A stretch of DNA of 64,000 bases from Acorus gramineus (Eukaryota > Streptophyta > Magnoliopsida > Acorales > Acoraceae). The notes beneath the pieces were generated by a model, which was not told where the DNA came from, did no database searches, and saw only the letters and a program-made list of their open reading frames with translations. Below, piece by piece: positions 22,925-33,600 of this stretch (positions are counted from its first letter, which is position 1; the number at the start of each line of letters is the position of its first letter). The DNA lies in the NCBI GenBank assembly GCA_030737835.1, contig JAUJYN010000026.1, forward strand, positions 1,661,969-1,725,968, written 5' to 3'. A program made the translations under genes and the position numbers.

Positions 22925-25437
22925 TCACGCATAGACCTTTTGCTCCCAAGTGGTCCATGCACCAGACTGGCGCTACCGACACACTGTAATCAAAGAAACG
23001 GTCTTAGCGTGGAGCCACTTCTCATGCTGGTCCTTGACCTCGATCCACTGCTCCACGAACGACAAATCCAGCTCGAGGATGAGGCGGTCGAACGGAATGA
23101 CTGAGCAGGATCGTGGACATAACGCCTCAGCCATGAGACAAGGATGACGTCGTGGGCATGAGCCAGCTGTGGGGGAAAGGCTACATGACAAGCCACCTCC
23201 CCAATCCACTCAAAGATGAGAACCGGTCCGATGAAGGGCCGACTCAGCTTGCCCCGAACGTTGAAACGCAGGGTGCCCTTAAACCCGGACACCTTCAGAA
23301 AAACATGGTCGCCAAACCCGAAGGTAAGCTCCTGGCGACGATGATTTGCATAGCCCTTCTATCGGTTCTGGGAGGTGCAGATGCACACATGAACCAACCT
23401 GGCCACTGCAAGGTCAAATAAATAACTTGTGGCCCCTCCAACTGGCGCTCCTCAACCGTCCCAACACAAGGGAGGTATAAAACTGCGCCTGTAGAGTGCC
23501 TTTTTCAGGTCCATCTGGATGCTCGAATGGCAATCGTCTTGTAGGCATACCCCAACAAATGGGTGGTGCCTCACCCAACTGCCCTTATCATTGAGCACGC
23601 AGGCACTTAGCATGTCTTCCAAGGATAGAAACGTCCTCTTGCTTGGCCATTCGTCGGTGGTGAAACGCTGCACTTAAATGGAGGCTTGCGCCAAAGCCTG
23701 TCAAGGCTGTGTCACAACCTCAAAGTGACCCTCGTGTCTCAACCAAAAATAGCACCGACCGAAGTGCCATGAAGACGAACAATCGCAAAGGTGAAAACCC
23801 ACGTCAAGGCGTCCAGAGACTCAATCAGTCGGATTAGGGAGGGAAGCGCGGACTTAGTCACTCGGTCAATGATCACCTAGACGGCGTCGCGACCCGAACG
23901 TGACTTTAGCGAGCCCGCAACAATCCAAGGTAACCCACATGTCCACTAAGGAATCTCGATGGACTAACGCTTTCCACACAATGATGATTCTCGAACTTTG
24001 CCTGAGGGCATGCCAACCTGGGGAAACAAGGTCACCCATATCGCCTTTTCATCGCGCCACTAGCAATCTCAATGAAGACTACCTCAAAGTAGTCCACGGA
24101 GGCCCAATAAAACTTTTGAGATCCACGAAGGCATCCGGTGCATTCGTCAACCCCGACGGCAGTACTTAAAACTCATAGTGCCCAAAACAGTCACGAAAGG
24201 CCATCTACGGGATGTCCAACTCCCGGATCTCCAACTTGTGGTACCCTTGTGCGAAGATCGATCTAAGAGAAGACACTGGCTCCCAGAGCTTGGTCAAACA
24301 GATCATCGATTCGCGGCAAGGGTAATTGATCTTCAACCCTTACGGGAAGATCAAAACAACACCTCGAACTATAAAGTCCAGATTCTGCTCCTCGAGCATG
24401 ACTGGCGCTCATGATGTCACTTACACGCTTGGTAAGCCGCTCAACCGCACTTAATCCACAAGACACGCAATAAGGGGTCGTCGAACCTTGACAATGCCTA
24501 TGCGACATCATCTATCTGATAGGGTGGTTGAGTCCCATCACGAACGCTAGCATCGCGTCTCCTCGTTTACGACCCATGTGGGGGCAAAACGCGACAGTAT
24601 CGCGAACTGTGCTTCACATGCCGCCACCGACAGGTCACCCTACTACAACCATTGGAACTCCAGCATCATGCACTCAATGGGCAGATTCATCACGGGGAGT
24701 CCACGCTCTCAACATCATCCAGTAGCACTCTCCCGGTGTGGCCTCTACCTGGTAGCCTCCCAAGCCCACTATCACAGGGCTCTGGCCTCAACCGGGCAGC
24801 TACAACGCACAATGATATATCGAAGCGACTCCAGATGCCACTATGGAACCCTGTCCACAAGCGATCGCCCACCAAGCTGCAATAGGATGCACCCAATCCT
24901 GATCGTACGCATCACCACTCGCTACAGCACTTTCCAAGTGAGAGGAAAAAAATCAATCATCACGTAGATGTTTCAAACGTATTCCTTGACTAGGAAAAGA
25001 ACCCCTTGGGAGGGCACCATGAGGTCTCGATATAGGATATCCTGACAACCAAACAAGGAACACGGAGTACCCTAGCCCGGGTCTCAACGATGACCCCGCA
25101 AGGCCCCTTAATCCTGAGTAGGAAGACTGGAAGAAGACATCACCCCTTAATGAGCAATATGCCACATCCTCAAAACTTGAAACTGGCGCTGCACGCGAAC
25201 TCCATGGTTACCAGCAATACCGATGCACGGGAAAGAAGCTCCATTATCGAGACGCAATCCATACTATAGAAATTGCAACCAATTCATCGCTATCATACTA
25301 CTGGGCTGGAATCTCCTACCCAAGCCTTAATCCCAGAAGAAGGGATCCAACAACTGACCCTGTATAGTCGACCTAGTCGACAACTTAAGGGGGGTCCAGG
25401 GGTGGTCATGTCCACGTCAACGGATGCGAGGAGGCAT
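22925..25437 (-). pseudogene. B-minus gag-pol remnant
   Basis: The gag start is at 25437 (ATGCCTCCTCGC on the minus strand). The rest is degraded: an RT scrap ([20 protein letters not shown]) near 24263-24330, the same RT-to-integrase deletion junction as B-plus (near 24060-24120), and integrase pieces (LEDMLSACVLNDKGSWVRHH near 23580-23640; GKLSRPFIGPVLIFEW near 23205-23255). A cassette copy lies at 24985-25125, and an LTR-like scrap (GGTAGCCTCCCAAGCC area) near 24690-24790. No reading frame is intact. Sharing the deletion structure with B-plus shows that the deleted form itself was copied. Confidence 0.85.
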
Positions 25438-25535
25438 GTCAGCAACCTAAGATAAACTTCTAAAACAAGAGTACTCGGATGACAATCCTACGACTCATCA
25501 TCTATACGACTAGACTTAGGCTCTGATAGGACCAG

Positions 25536-25547
25536 GCTCTGATACCA
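25536..25547 (-). other. B-minus primer binding site (initiator tRNA-Met)
   Basis: The minus strand reads TGGTATCAGAGC five bases from the LTR edge, so this decayed element used the same tRNA primer as the chromoviruses A, C and D. Confidence 0.9.
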
Positions 25548-25712
25548 ACTTTTGTCACGCCCCAGGGCGGCCATCCCCGAGACGCGGCAATATATATTGT
25601 ATCAGCTATCAAGTACAAGAGGTCAACAATGACTCCAATAAATAACACACAAGCTGGTAAAGCAATGATAACTGATAACTCAACTGAAAAGGCGGAAGCA
25701 TAAAATATCAAT

Positions 25713-25745
25713 AAGTCTGTAAATCAAAAATATCATTACAGACTT
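25713..25745 (-). other. U5 hairpin, B version
   Basis: AAGTCTGTAA pairs perfectly with TTACAGACTT. The element C equivalent (30339-30370) has GAGTCTGTAAT with ATTACAGACTC, so an outer G-C pair is replaced by an A-T pair. Confidence 0.6.
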
Positions 25746-26092
25746 GAATATACAATCAATGTCCTGTGAGAGCCAAGTCTAGTCCAAATAAAATACAACC
25801 TGTGCCAAATGCACGATTTACAATACATAAATGACTCTAGGACTGCTGACAGCCTCGCACTCGCCACCCATCGGACAGAACGCTCCACGCACATAAGACC
25901 ACACCACAAGGAAGCTCCAGCTCCACGCCCAACACTGCCCCTGAAAAGAAACAGTATGCGAGGGGTGAGCTACAAGCTCAGTGAGTGGCTAGAAACCAAT
26001 CACCATTACATCAGTTCAATGTTTTGGCAATTTCCTTTCAAGGAAAGACATGGGTGAAAACCCAATGGATAACAAGGTCACGCGGCGGCGCG

Positions 26093-26322
26093 ACCAACCT
26101 CACCTTCACCCTCACTCCCGGAGGAAGACTCTTGGGACTTTTAGGGAGAGACCATACTGTTGGTCGAAGAGACACAGAATTACTCGTCTACACAACACTA
26201 CTGGATCACCAACCTCACCCTCACCCTCACTCCCGGAGGGAGACTCTTGGGACTTTTGGGGAGAGACCACACCGTTGGTCGAAGAGACACGGAATTACCG
26301 GTCTACACAACACTACTGGATC
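26093..26322. repeat. 115-bp tandem duplication in B-minus LTR
   Basis: Two adjacent copies start at 26093 and 26208; each has ACCAACCTCACC, the CACCCTCAC run, GGAGACTCTTGGGACTTTT and GGTCGAAGAGACAC. The same G-rich module is single in A and C and repeated in D. Confidence 0.85.
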
Positions 26323-27729
26323 ATATACATCGAGATAACGGCCTAACAATGTTTTTGAACATCGATACACAACCGGACCCACCAACTATGGGAACGGACG
26401 AACCCACGTGGCAATGTGTCTTCACCTCATCCTCACCCTTACCCTTTAGAGGTGACATAGGACTTTTGGAAGAGACTTAGACTACTCTACACCCTTGGTC
26501 CACCGGTAGCCCTTTCCCCGCGTAGCCTCTACCTGGTATACTCCCATGATCAGTACGCTTCTGAACGCATCGGTGGTACCTACGGATGGGAGCCCTCTAT
26601 CAGGATAGCTTTTCCAACGCCGGGGAGTTCCTACATTGGATCCAACGAAGGGGAGAACGATTTCACGATCACAATATCATTCGTTAGCCCTCTCCCGGGT
26701 AGCCTCTACCTGGTATACTCCCACGATCAGTACGTTCCCAAACGCATCGGTAGTACCTACGGATGGGAGCCCTCTGTCAGGACAGCTACAACCCGGGCCG
26801 CTTCAACACGGACGACATTGGGAGGAAATACTCCATGTTCGCAAAGCAAACCCAATGGAAAAACAACTACTCTCGATAATCACATATCGATGATATCGAA
26901 TACTATTGTACTCCCACACGGTTGCATCACTCGGACACAAGGGGTTGCCTCTGCTCTCACGCAGAAATAAGCCCAAGGCACATAACCCAACAGGCGGTTC
27001 ATATACACGCCTAACTCGGGTAGGCCTAGCTTAATGCCATAACTACCGGCTTAACAAAACAGATAAGATAATGAATTCTCCTGAATTCCAAACGAGTGCA
27101 TCGCTCGGATGCACGGGGGCGATTACATCGCTAGCGCTCTAACTAATAAGGTACAACCCGACAACGGGTCATACCCACGCCTATTTCAGATAGGCCTAAT
27201 CAATTTTAACATGCGCATATATATCCAGGAGAATTATATCTTAGTTATGTACATGAACTACATGCACGATAACCTATCAAATAATTATAGGGATACTCCC
27301 TAACATGGATTTACATCATAAACAACAAATCATACAACATGCATACATGGCCATTAATCATATAAGCACACTCAGGGCATAACTTAAGCATGCATTGGAT
27401 ATCACCAATTTAAAAGGGAACGATTAAGCGCGATCTCGCGCACTAACAGATGCATGCAAATATTCCAAACGAACCTGAGTCGAGTAGGAAATCACATCTA
27501 CTTACTCAGTTCGTGCAGGGGGAGAGGGTGAGAGAGATCATCATCTCGTGAAGTTGGTCATAACATTGCCCCATTAGCATGGGCGCAATAACTACACCAC
27601 GCCCTCGAGTCTTATCGCAAGGGAATATTAGGCAGGTGCCCATTATTAACCCAGACTTAATCATGCTGAATATTCCAATTAATATGGTGGGAGTAGTATT
27701 ACAATACTACCTAAGGCAGGCCATATTCT

Positions 27730-27734
27730 ATACA
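27730..27734. repeat. Element C TSD, left copy (ATACA)
   Basis: ATACA directly precedes TGTTATATATG and is repeated exactly after the 3' LTR at 38229-38233. The uninterrupted sister LTR reads TTCTATACATCC at 21253-21264. Confidence 0.95.
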
Positions 27735-28009
27735 TGTTATATATGTGTCACTTTTTAGCCTTCTGGTAACCATTGGAACATTCTGGCAGTTTTTCAGCTT
27801 TTTCGTTTTTCGATCGGAACCGCTAAAATTTTGGACTTTTAGCTATCATCCTGAGTTTGAGGACTCCGATTGAAAATCTAACTGCATATTATGTGTCCTG
27901 GTGCCATTTCAAGCCACTCACGAAAATTTCATCGAATTCCGGTAACGTTTCAGAATTTCACAGTTTCGAATCGTATCCGGGTTTTGACCGAGCGAAAAGT
28001 CATTGGGAG

Positions 28010-28085
28010 ACTTGACTTGGTCAAAGTTGACCTTTGACTTGGTCAATTGGTTTTGGCTTTTAGTGTGGTTGGGTTGACTAGGGTC
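28010..28085. promoter_or_regulatory. W-box-like cluster in C 5' LTR
   Basis: Repeated TTGACTTGGTCAA-type near-palindromes and TTGACC lie about 180-250 bp upstream of the AT-rich TTTAAAT box, as expected for a U3 enhancer. WRKY binding is inferred from the motif only. Confidence 0.5.
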
Positions 28086-28413
28086 AAATCCCACCTAAAC
28101 CTAATCTAAACCTAGCTTAACCTAATCTTTTTTTTCACTAAGTGTAAGTGGTGAGTGTGTGAGGTGTGTGTGTGGCCCCCTTTAAGTCCACGCCTAGGAT
28201 TTGTTCCCCCCACTATTCATCATCTTATCCACCTCTCAATCTCTCTCTCCCCTCTCTTTAAATCCCCATTTGGACCTACTTAGAGTGTTCAAAAGAAGAA
28301 ACCCTAGAAGGAGAAAAGAAAGGTAAGGACCCGATCTATCCTTCCATGGTTTCGTTTTCGAGTTCCCTCTTGTGTAACCAACTCTCATGGCCCCTTTTCT
28401 CCTCAGATTTCAG

Positions 28414-28517
28414 CCATTTTTAGGGCTGAAGGAGGGCTTGGTGGTGGTGGCCTTGGAGGTGGTGTTTCGGTGCGCGAAGAGCACCTGATCTCCTTCCCTT
28501 CCCTTCCTCTCCTTAGG
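28414..28517 (+). other. Putative leader exon in C LTR
   Basis: The segment is bounded by TTTCAG before it and by AGG|GTAAGC after it. A LTRs have equivalents: sense-strand TTTTCAG before CCATTTTGAGGG, and GGGTAAGT after. An upstream donor AG|GTAAGG (28321-28328) would end a first exon. All of this is inferred from consensus signals. Confidence 0.35.
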
Positions 28518-29267
28518 GTAAGCTTTCTTTCCTTCCATTCTTGTTTAGATGCATGTTTAGGAGGTGTTTTTGGGTGTGCTTGGCTGTTGGGGAGTTGGGG
28601 GTGGCTATTGGGGGCGGTTGGGAGTGGTAGAGTCGGCTCGGGCAGTGCGGGCTCATCGGGCCTGCGCGCGCGGGCCGGCAGGCTGGCAGGCGCAGGGCAG
28701 GCGCGCTGTCGGGCGAGCTGGCAGGGGACGCGCGCATGCGCGCAGGTGCTGCACGCTGGGCACAGTGTCGGGCGTGCCCGCGGGCACGCGTGCGGGTACT
28801 GCGCGCTGGGCGCCGTGCAAGGGCGTGAGCGCGGAGCGCTGCGCAGAGGCGCAGTGCGTGTTGTGCGCGCGGTGAGGCGAGAGGGCGTGCGCGAAGGGCG
28901 CGCGCTGGGTACTGCACGGGGGCACAGTGCGTGCGAGTGTGCGCGCGATGGGCTGCGCTGGGGCGCAGTGCGCACGCAGTGCACCCGGGGCTGGACGAGC
29001 GGTGCGCGCGGGCGCGCGCGAGCGCACAGCGTGTCTGGGCGGGCGGGAAGGGGGCTCGGCAGTGCGTCTGGGCGCGCGGGCTGGGGCACGGCTGTGCACC
29101 CGGGGAGGGTGGCCGTGCGTATGGCTGCCCGGGGGTTCGGGTGAGTCGGGGTGCTCGGACTCGCGTGCGTACGGGCCGTATGTACGTTTGTCCGAGTGTT
29201 GGGTATTTTTAGCGTATTTTGTATGTATTGTGTATTTTACTCACCGTTTGAATACCCTGTCTTGCAG

Positions 29268-29303
29268 ATCTTGACGGACGGTCACGCGAAGACCCGGGTA
29301 TTG
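29268..29303 (+). other. 36-nt splice-site-bounded block, C LTR copy
   Basis: It is preceded by TGTCTTGCAG and followed by GTGAGTGGG. Length is exactly 36 nt here and in the A, B, D and solo LTRs, although the inside of the block differs at many positions in B. Confidence 0.55.
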
Positions 29304-29973
29304 GTGAGTGGGACAATCCAACCCAGTAGGGAGGCGTATATGCTCTTAGGCGTGTATCGTCCTCCCCTGGGGCACCATAGTTTAATATTAACTTGTATAA
29401 TATGTAATGTATGCAAGCATGATTGTTATGTAGTATGCATGCCACCCTAGACCTTGTATGTTAGGGACTTGCACCCTTAGGATATGTGTAAGAGCCATGC
29501 ATCCTGATACCATATTTTCATGCTAGGAAGCCTTGACCTGTGCATGTTCCCATTTAGTTTAATTTATTTAAATCAAATGTGAGTTATTTAGTAATGAGCA
29601 TGCTTAGTGAATATTATAACCATGCGGTTATAATACAGGCTTCCCCGCATCGTAGTTATGCGCCCTGGAGGAATTCGCAAGAATTCATGACATTTAAATT
29701 GTTAGGAAGATGTTGCCGACGGATCCGATTGGATCGTATACGTGTGGGTAGGCTGTTTCTGTTCCCTTCGTTGGATCCGTATAGAGACTGCCCCAGCGTT
29801 AGACAGGCCGTCCTGACAGAGGGCTCCCATCAGTAGGCACCTCCTGATTTGGTTTCGGACTGTGCTGAATTGTGGGAGTAGACCAGGCGGGCTACGGAGT
29901 GGAGGAGAGACTATCGGTGGACCAAGGGTGATTAACAGCCTAGTCAGTCCCAATAGCCGTGTCACCTATTGGA

Positions 29974-30017
29974 GGGTGAGGGTGAGGGTGTGGTGGGTCG
30001 GCGATGTTGCGACCCAC
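29974..30017 (+). other. G-quadruplex motif plus hairpin, C LTR
   Basis: GGG tracts at 29974, 29980, 29986 and 29995 fit G3N3G3N3G3N6G3. GTGGGTCG (29993-30000) pairs with CGACCCAC (30010-30017) around a 9-nt loop. The last G tract is also in the stem, so the two folds would compete. Confidence 0.6.
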
Positions 30018-30338
30018 TGGATTTGTGTAGTTCCTGCCACTTTGAGGCTTTGAATTATTTGTGGTTAATATAAATTGTGATGCATGGGTTGTGCTATTCA
30101 CTGAGCGTGTGGCTCACCCCTCGCATATTTTTCTCCAGTTATCACTGAGTCGGATCTGAAGGAGGAGCTCCCCGAGGGACTTCATCAGTAGCGGAGCAGC
30201 GCCACGTCCCGCGAGTGTTAGAGGCCATCAGCATCCCTTTTGATTGTATGTATTATATTTCCGTGCTTGGGCACCTGTTTGTATTATATTGGATGTCATT
30301 GTATATATTGGCTCTCACAGGACAGTTGATTATGTATC

Positions 30339-30370
30339 GAGTCTGTAATATGTTTTTGAATTACAGACTC
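30339..30370 (+). other. U5 hairpin, C version (11-bp stem)
   Basis: GAGTCTGTAAT (30339-30349) pairs with ATTACAGACTC (30360-30370) around a 10-nt T-rich loop, about 165 nt before the LTR end. Related hairpins occur in A, B and D LTRs. A role in RNA 3'-end formation or reverse transcription is a guess. Confidence 0.6.
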
Positions 30371-30540
30371 AGTCTTTTAGCTTCCGCTATTTGTGTATAT
30401 ATCATGTCAGCCTTGCTTTTGTCTGTGTTGTCATTTTAGCTGTTGTTTAGAGTATGTTATTGACCTCCTGTATAGACTGCTGATATCATATATACACTTG
30501 CCGCGTCCCGGGGACGGCCGCCCTGGGGCGTGACAAAAGT

Positions 30541-30552
30541 TGGTATCAGAGC
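30541..30552 (+). other. Element C primer binding site (initiator tRNA-Met)
   Basis: TGGTATCAGAGC lies five bases (AAAGT) after the LTR end, matching the 3' end of plant initiator tRNA-Met. Confidence 0.94.
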
Positions 30553-30655
30553 CTGGTCCTGTCAGAGCCAATTGTTTTCTTTTTCGTAGAGATGAGTCCT
30601 AGGATTTCTATATGAGTATTCTGATCCTAGTGTCTGGTTTTCTTAGGTTGCTGAT

Positions 30656-33600
30656 ATGCCTCCTCGCAGAGGAAGGCGCGGACGTGGTCCCTCTCGACCT
30701 TTGGAGGTTTCCGGACCTACCAGAGGCGAGGATGCTACTGGAGAGTCCTCGGCTGTGAGGCCAGGATTGGCGCAGGAGCCTCCTGCATGGGAGCGTGCGT
30801 TCGCTCGGATAGCGGATTTGGTGGAGACTCAGACGAGGGCACTGGAGGCCCAGGCTAGAGTGTTGGCTGAGCAGGCTAGAGAGATTCAGGAGCTGAGGGC
30901 GGCCCGTGATGCAGTTCCACAGGTCCCCTTGGTGGCAGATCCGCCTGTGGTACCCGATGTACCCCCAGTCCCCGTGGTGATTCCGGCGGTGAGAGTTCAG
31001 GATCCCCTGGAGAGGGAGGTGGAGCTAGAGGCTGCAGCGCGAGTGCATCAGAGTGGCCTCAATGCCTTTCTGAAGCTCCACCCTCCCGAGTTCCATGGCC
31101 AGACGGCGGATCCCCTTGCCCCAGAGCGTTGGTTGATGGAGGTGGACACGATCTTCTCGACCATGCATTGCACCGACCGCCAGCGAGTCTCCCTGGCCAC
31201 CTTCATGCTGAAGGGTAGCGCCGCCGACTGGTGGGCTACCCGATCGGTGGACATCCCGGAGGGAGTGGAGCAGCTTTCATGGGTGGGATTCCGGTGGTAT
31301 TTCCTGGAGGAGTACTTCCCGTTCTCGACGCGCCAGATCGTGATGCAGGAGTTCGAGCAGCTGACGCAGGGCTCCATGACTGTCGCTGACTACTCCACGC
31401 ACTTCACGAGGCTTTCTAGATTTTCCCCAGCCTTGGTGATGGATGAGGAGACGCGGTGCCGTCGTTTCGAGCTTGGTCTCAGTAGCGCCATTCGGGTGCA
31501 TGTCACCTCCCAGGCTTTCACGAGGTACTCGGACTTGGTGTCTCGGGCGAAGACAGTCGAGCGAGACCTCGGGATCCTCGTGAGGGTTGCGACCCCTTCT
31601 GCAGACCAGAGACCTCCCAGGAGCCAGGACCAGGGACAGCGCAAGAAGAAGAGGCCCCGCTTTGATCAGTTAGCGGCTGCCTCTCCTCCAGTCGATGTGG
31701 TGCCAGCGCGAGGTCCAGCACCCATTGCGGCAGTGCCAGTCCAGGCCAGGCGACCGGAGACGCGGCGCTGTTACCACTGTCAGCGCATCGGGCATATCTT
31801 GTATAATTGCCCTGATGCTGGCCGACCCCGCGTGCTGCCTCCGCAGCAGCAGCAGCAGTTCCAGCAGCAGCAGCCTCAGCGCCAGCCGCAGCAGCAGCCT
31901 CAGCGTCAGCAGCAGCAGCCACAGGGTGGCCGTGTTGACCAGAGGAGGCAGCCAGCGTAGCCGGCGAGGCGTGCCCCTGCTCCTCAGCCGCAGTTTGTTC
32001 AGGGCCGAGTGGCAGCGCTTTCGGCAGAGGAGGCTCAGGCGTCAGGCAGCGTGGTCCGAGGTATTGTTCAGATCTCCCAGCTCCCTGCATATGTGTTGTT
32101 TGATTCCGGAGCCACACACTCGTTCGTGTCTCCCGCTTTTGCGAGACGGACGGGCGTGGCGTCCGCCCCTCTTGATGCTATCCTGGAGATATCATTGCCC
32201 GTAGGAGACCGTATTCTCCTCCGTTCTGTGTACCGAGGGTGTACCTGGTGGTTGCGGAGCATGAGTTCCAGTGGAGTTGGTGGAGCTCGCTATGACGGAC
32301 TTTGATGCCATCCTGGGAATGGATTGGCTTGCAGCTAGTCACGCCAGCATCGACTGTTTTGCCAAGTCGGTGTCTTTCCACCTTCCGGGTCGGAGGTCTT
32401 TCCAGTTCGTGGGCGATCGTGACGTAGCCCCTTTGGGGTTCGTGTCGTCCATCCAGGCGTGGAGACTCCTTCAGGGAGGATGCGAGGGCTTTCTGGCGTA
32501 CATTGCTCAGGAGGACGCACCGCTGCGGGCAGATATCAGTCAGACTCCGGTCGTGGCAGAGTATCCCGAGGTTTTCCCCGATGATCTTCCGGGATTACCG
32601 CCGGATCGCGCGATCGAGTTTGAGATCAATCTGATTCCGGGGACCGAGCCGATTTCGAGAGCTCCGTACCGGATGGCCCCTGCAGAGCTGAAGGTGCTCA
32701 AGGAGCAGTTGGAGGAGTTGTTGGAGAAGGGCTTCGCACGTCCGAGTGTTTCTCCGTGGGGAGCCCCTGTTCTGTTCGTCCGGAAGAAGGACGGTTCGCT
32801 GCGGCTTTGTATCGATTACAGGCAGCTGAACAAGCGGACAGTGAAGAACAAGTACCCCTTGCCGCGGATTGATGATCTGTTTGACCAGCTCCAGGGAGCG
32901 CGAGTCTTTTCTAAGATCGATCTCCGCTCGGGCTACTATCAGCTGAAGATCCGGGAGTCAGACATTCCGAAGACGGCCTTTCGCACCCGTTATGGGCACT
33001 ACGAGTTCAGAGTACTGCCGTTTGGGTTGACGAATGCGCCGGCGGCCTTCATGGATCTGATGAACCGGGTGTTTCGGCCCTTCCTCGACTCCTTTGTGGT
33101 AGTATTCATCGATGACATATTGGTGTACTCGAGGAGTCTTGAGGAGCACGCTCACCATCTCGCACTGTCTTGGAGACTTTGGCCAGACATCAGTTGTTCG
33201 CCAAGTTCAGCAAGTGCGAGTTTTGGTTGGAGCGTATGGCCTTTCTGGGCCATGTGATTTCCGGCGAGGGCATATCGCCGTGTCGAATTGGCGTCGACCG
33301 TCGAACCCCACAGAGATTCGGAGCTTCCTGGGCTTGGCGGGTTATTACAGGAGGTTTGTCGAGGGTTTCTCGAAGATAGCTGTACCTCTTACCCGCCTCA
33401 CTCGGAAGGATGTCCGGTTCGAGTGGTCCCCGTCTTGCGAGGAGAGCTTCCAGGAGTTGAAGCGAAGGCTCACCTCAGCGCCAGTTCTTACCCTTCCGTC
33501 TGGGAGTGGTGGGTTCGCAGTTTATTCCGATGCATCGCGGTTGGGTGTGGGTTGCGTCCTGATGCAGCACGGTAAGGTTGTGGCTTACGCGTCGCGTCAG

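Larger units (their letters stand above)
25553..27734 (-). repeat. B-minus 5' LTR, segment 1
   Basis: It starts (plus strand) TGTCACGCCCC and runs to the point where element C inserted. It contains the U5 hairpin (25713-25745), a 115-bp tandem duplication (26093-26322) carrying the CACCCTCACC run, and a second duplicated block of about 170 bp (about 26520-26790). It continues at 38234. Confidence 0.85.
27735..30535 (+). repeat. Element C 5' LTR, 2801 bp
   Basis: It runs TGTTATATATG to GGGCGTGACA. In order: start block shared with all families (27735-27990), TTGAC cluster (28010-28085), pyrimidine-rich leader zone with TTTAAAT (28257-28263), splice-like donors at 28323 and 28518 and acceptors at 28404-28406 and 28411-28413, a strongly GC-rich tract (28630-29140), the 36-nt block (29268-29303), the G-rich run and hairpin (29974-30017), an acceptor-like CTCCAG (30133-30138), the U5 hairpin (30339-30370) and the CGGCCGCCC terminus. 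Confidence 0.92.

Noticed and set aside
26093..26322. CRISPR-like direct repeats
   Set aside because: Two adjacent 115-bp units without spacers, inside a plant LTR; this is a tandem duplication.
28470..29144. Long open frames in GC-rich LTR tracts (also 47987-48865, 50976-52082, 57298-58383)
   Set aside because: They lie inside LTRs, are open on both strands at once, encode Ala/Arg/Pro/His-rich low-complexity peptides, and are not kept in frame between LTR copies. Base composition explains them.
30541..30552. tRNA-Met-like sequence
   Set aside because: Only the 12-bp primer site is present, with no cloverleaf; it is not a tRNA gene.
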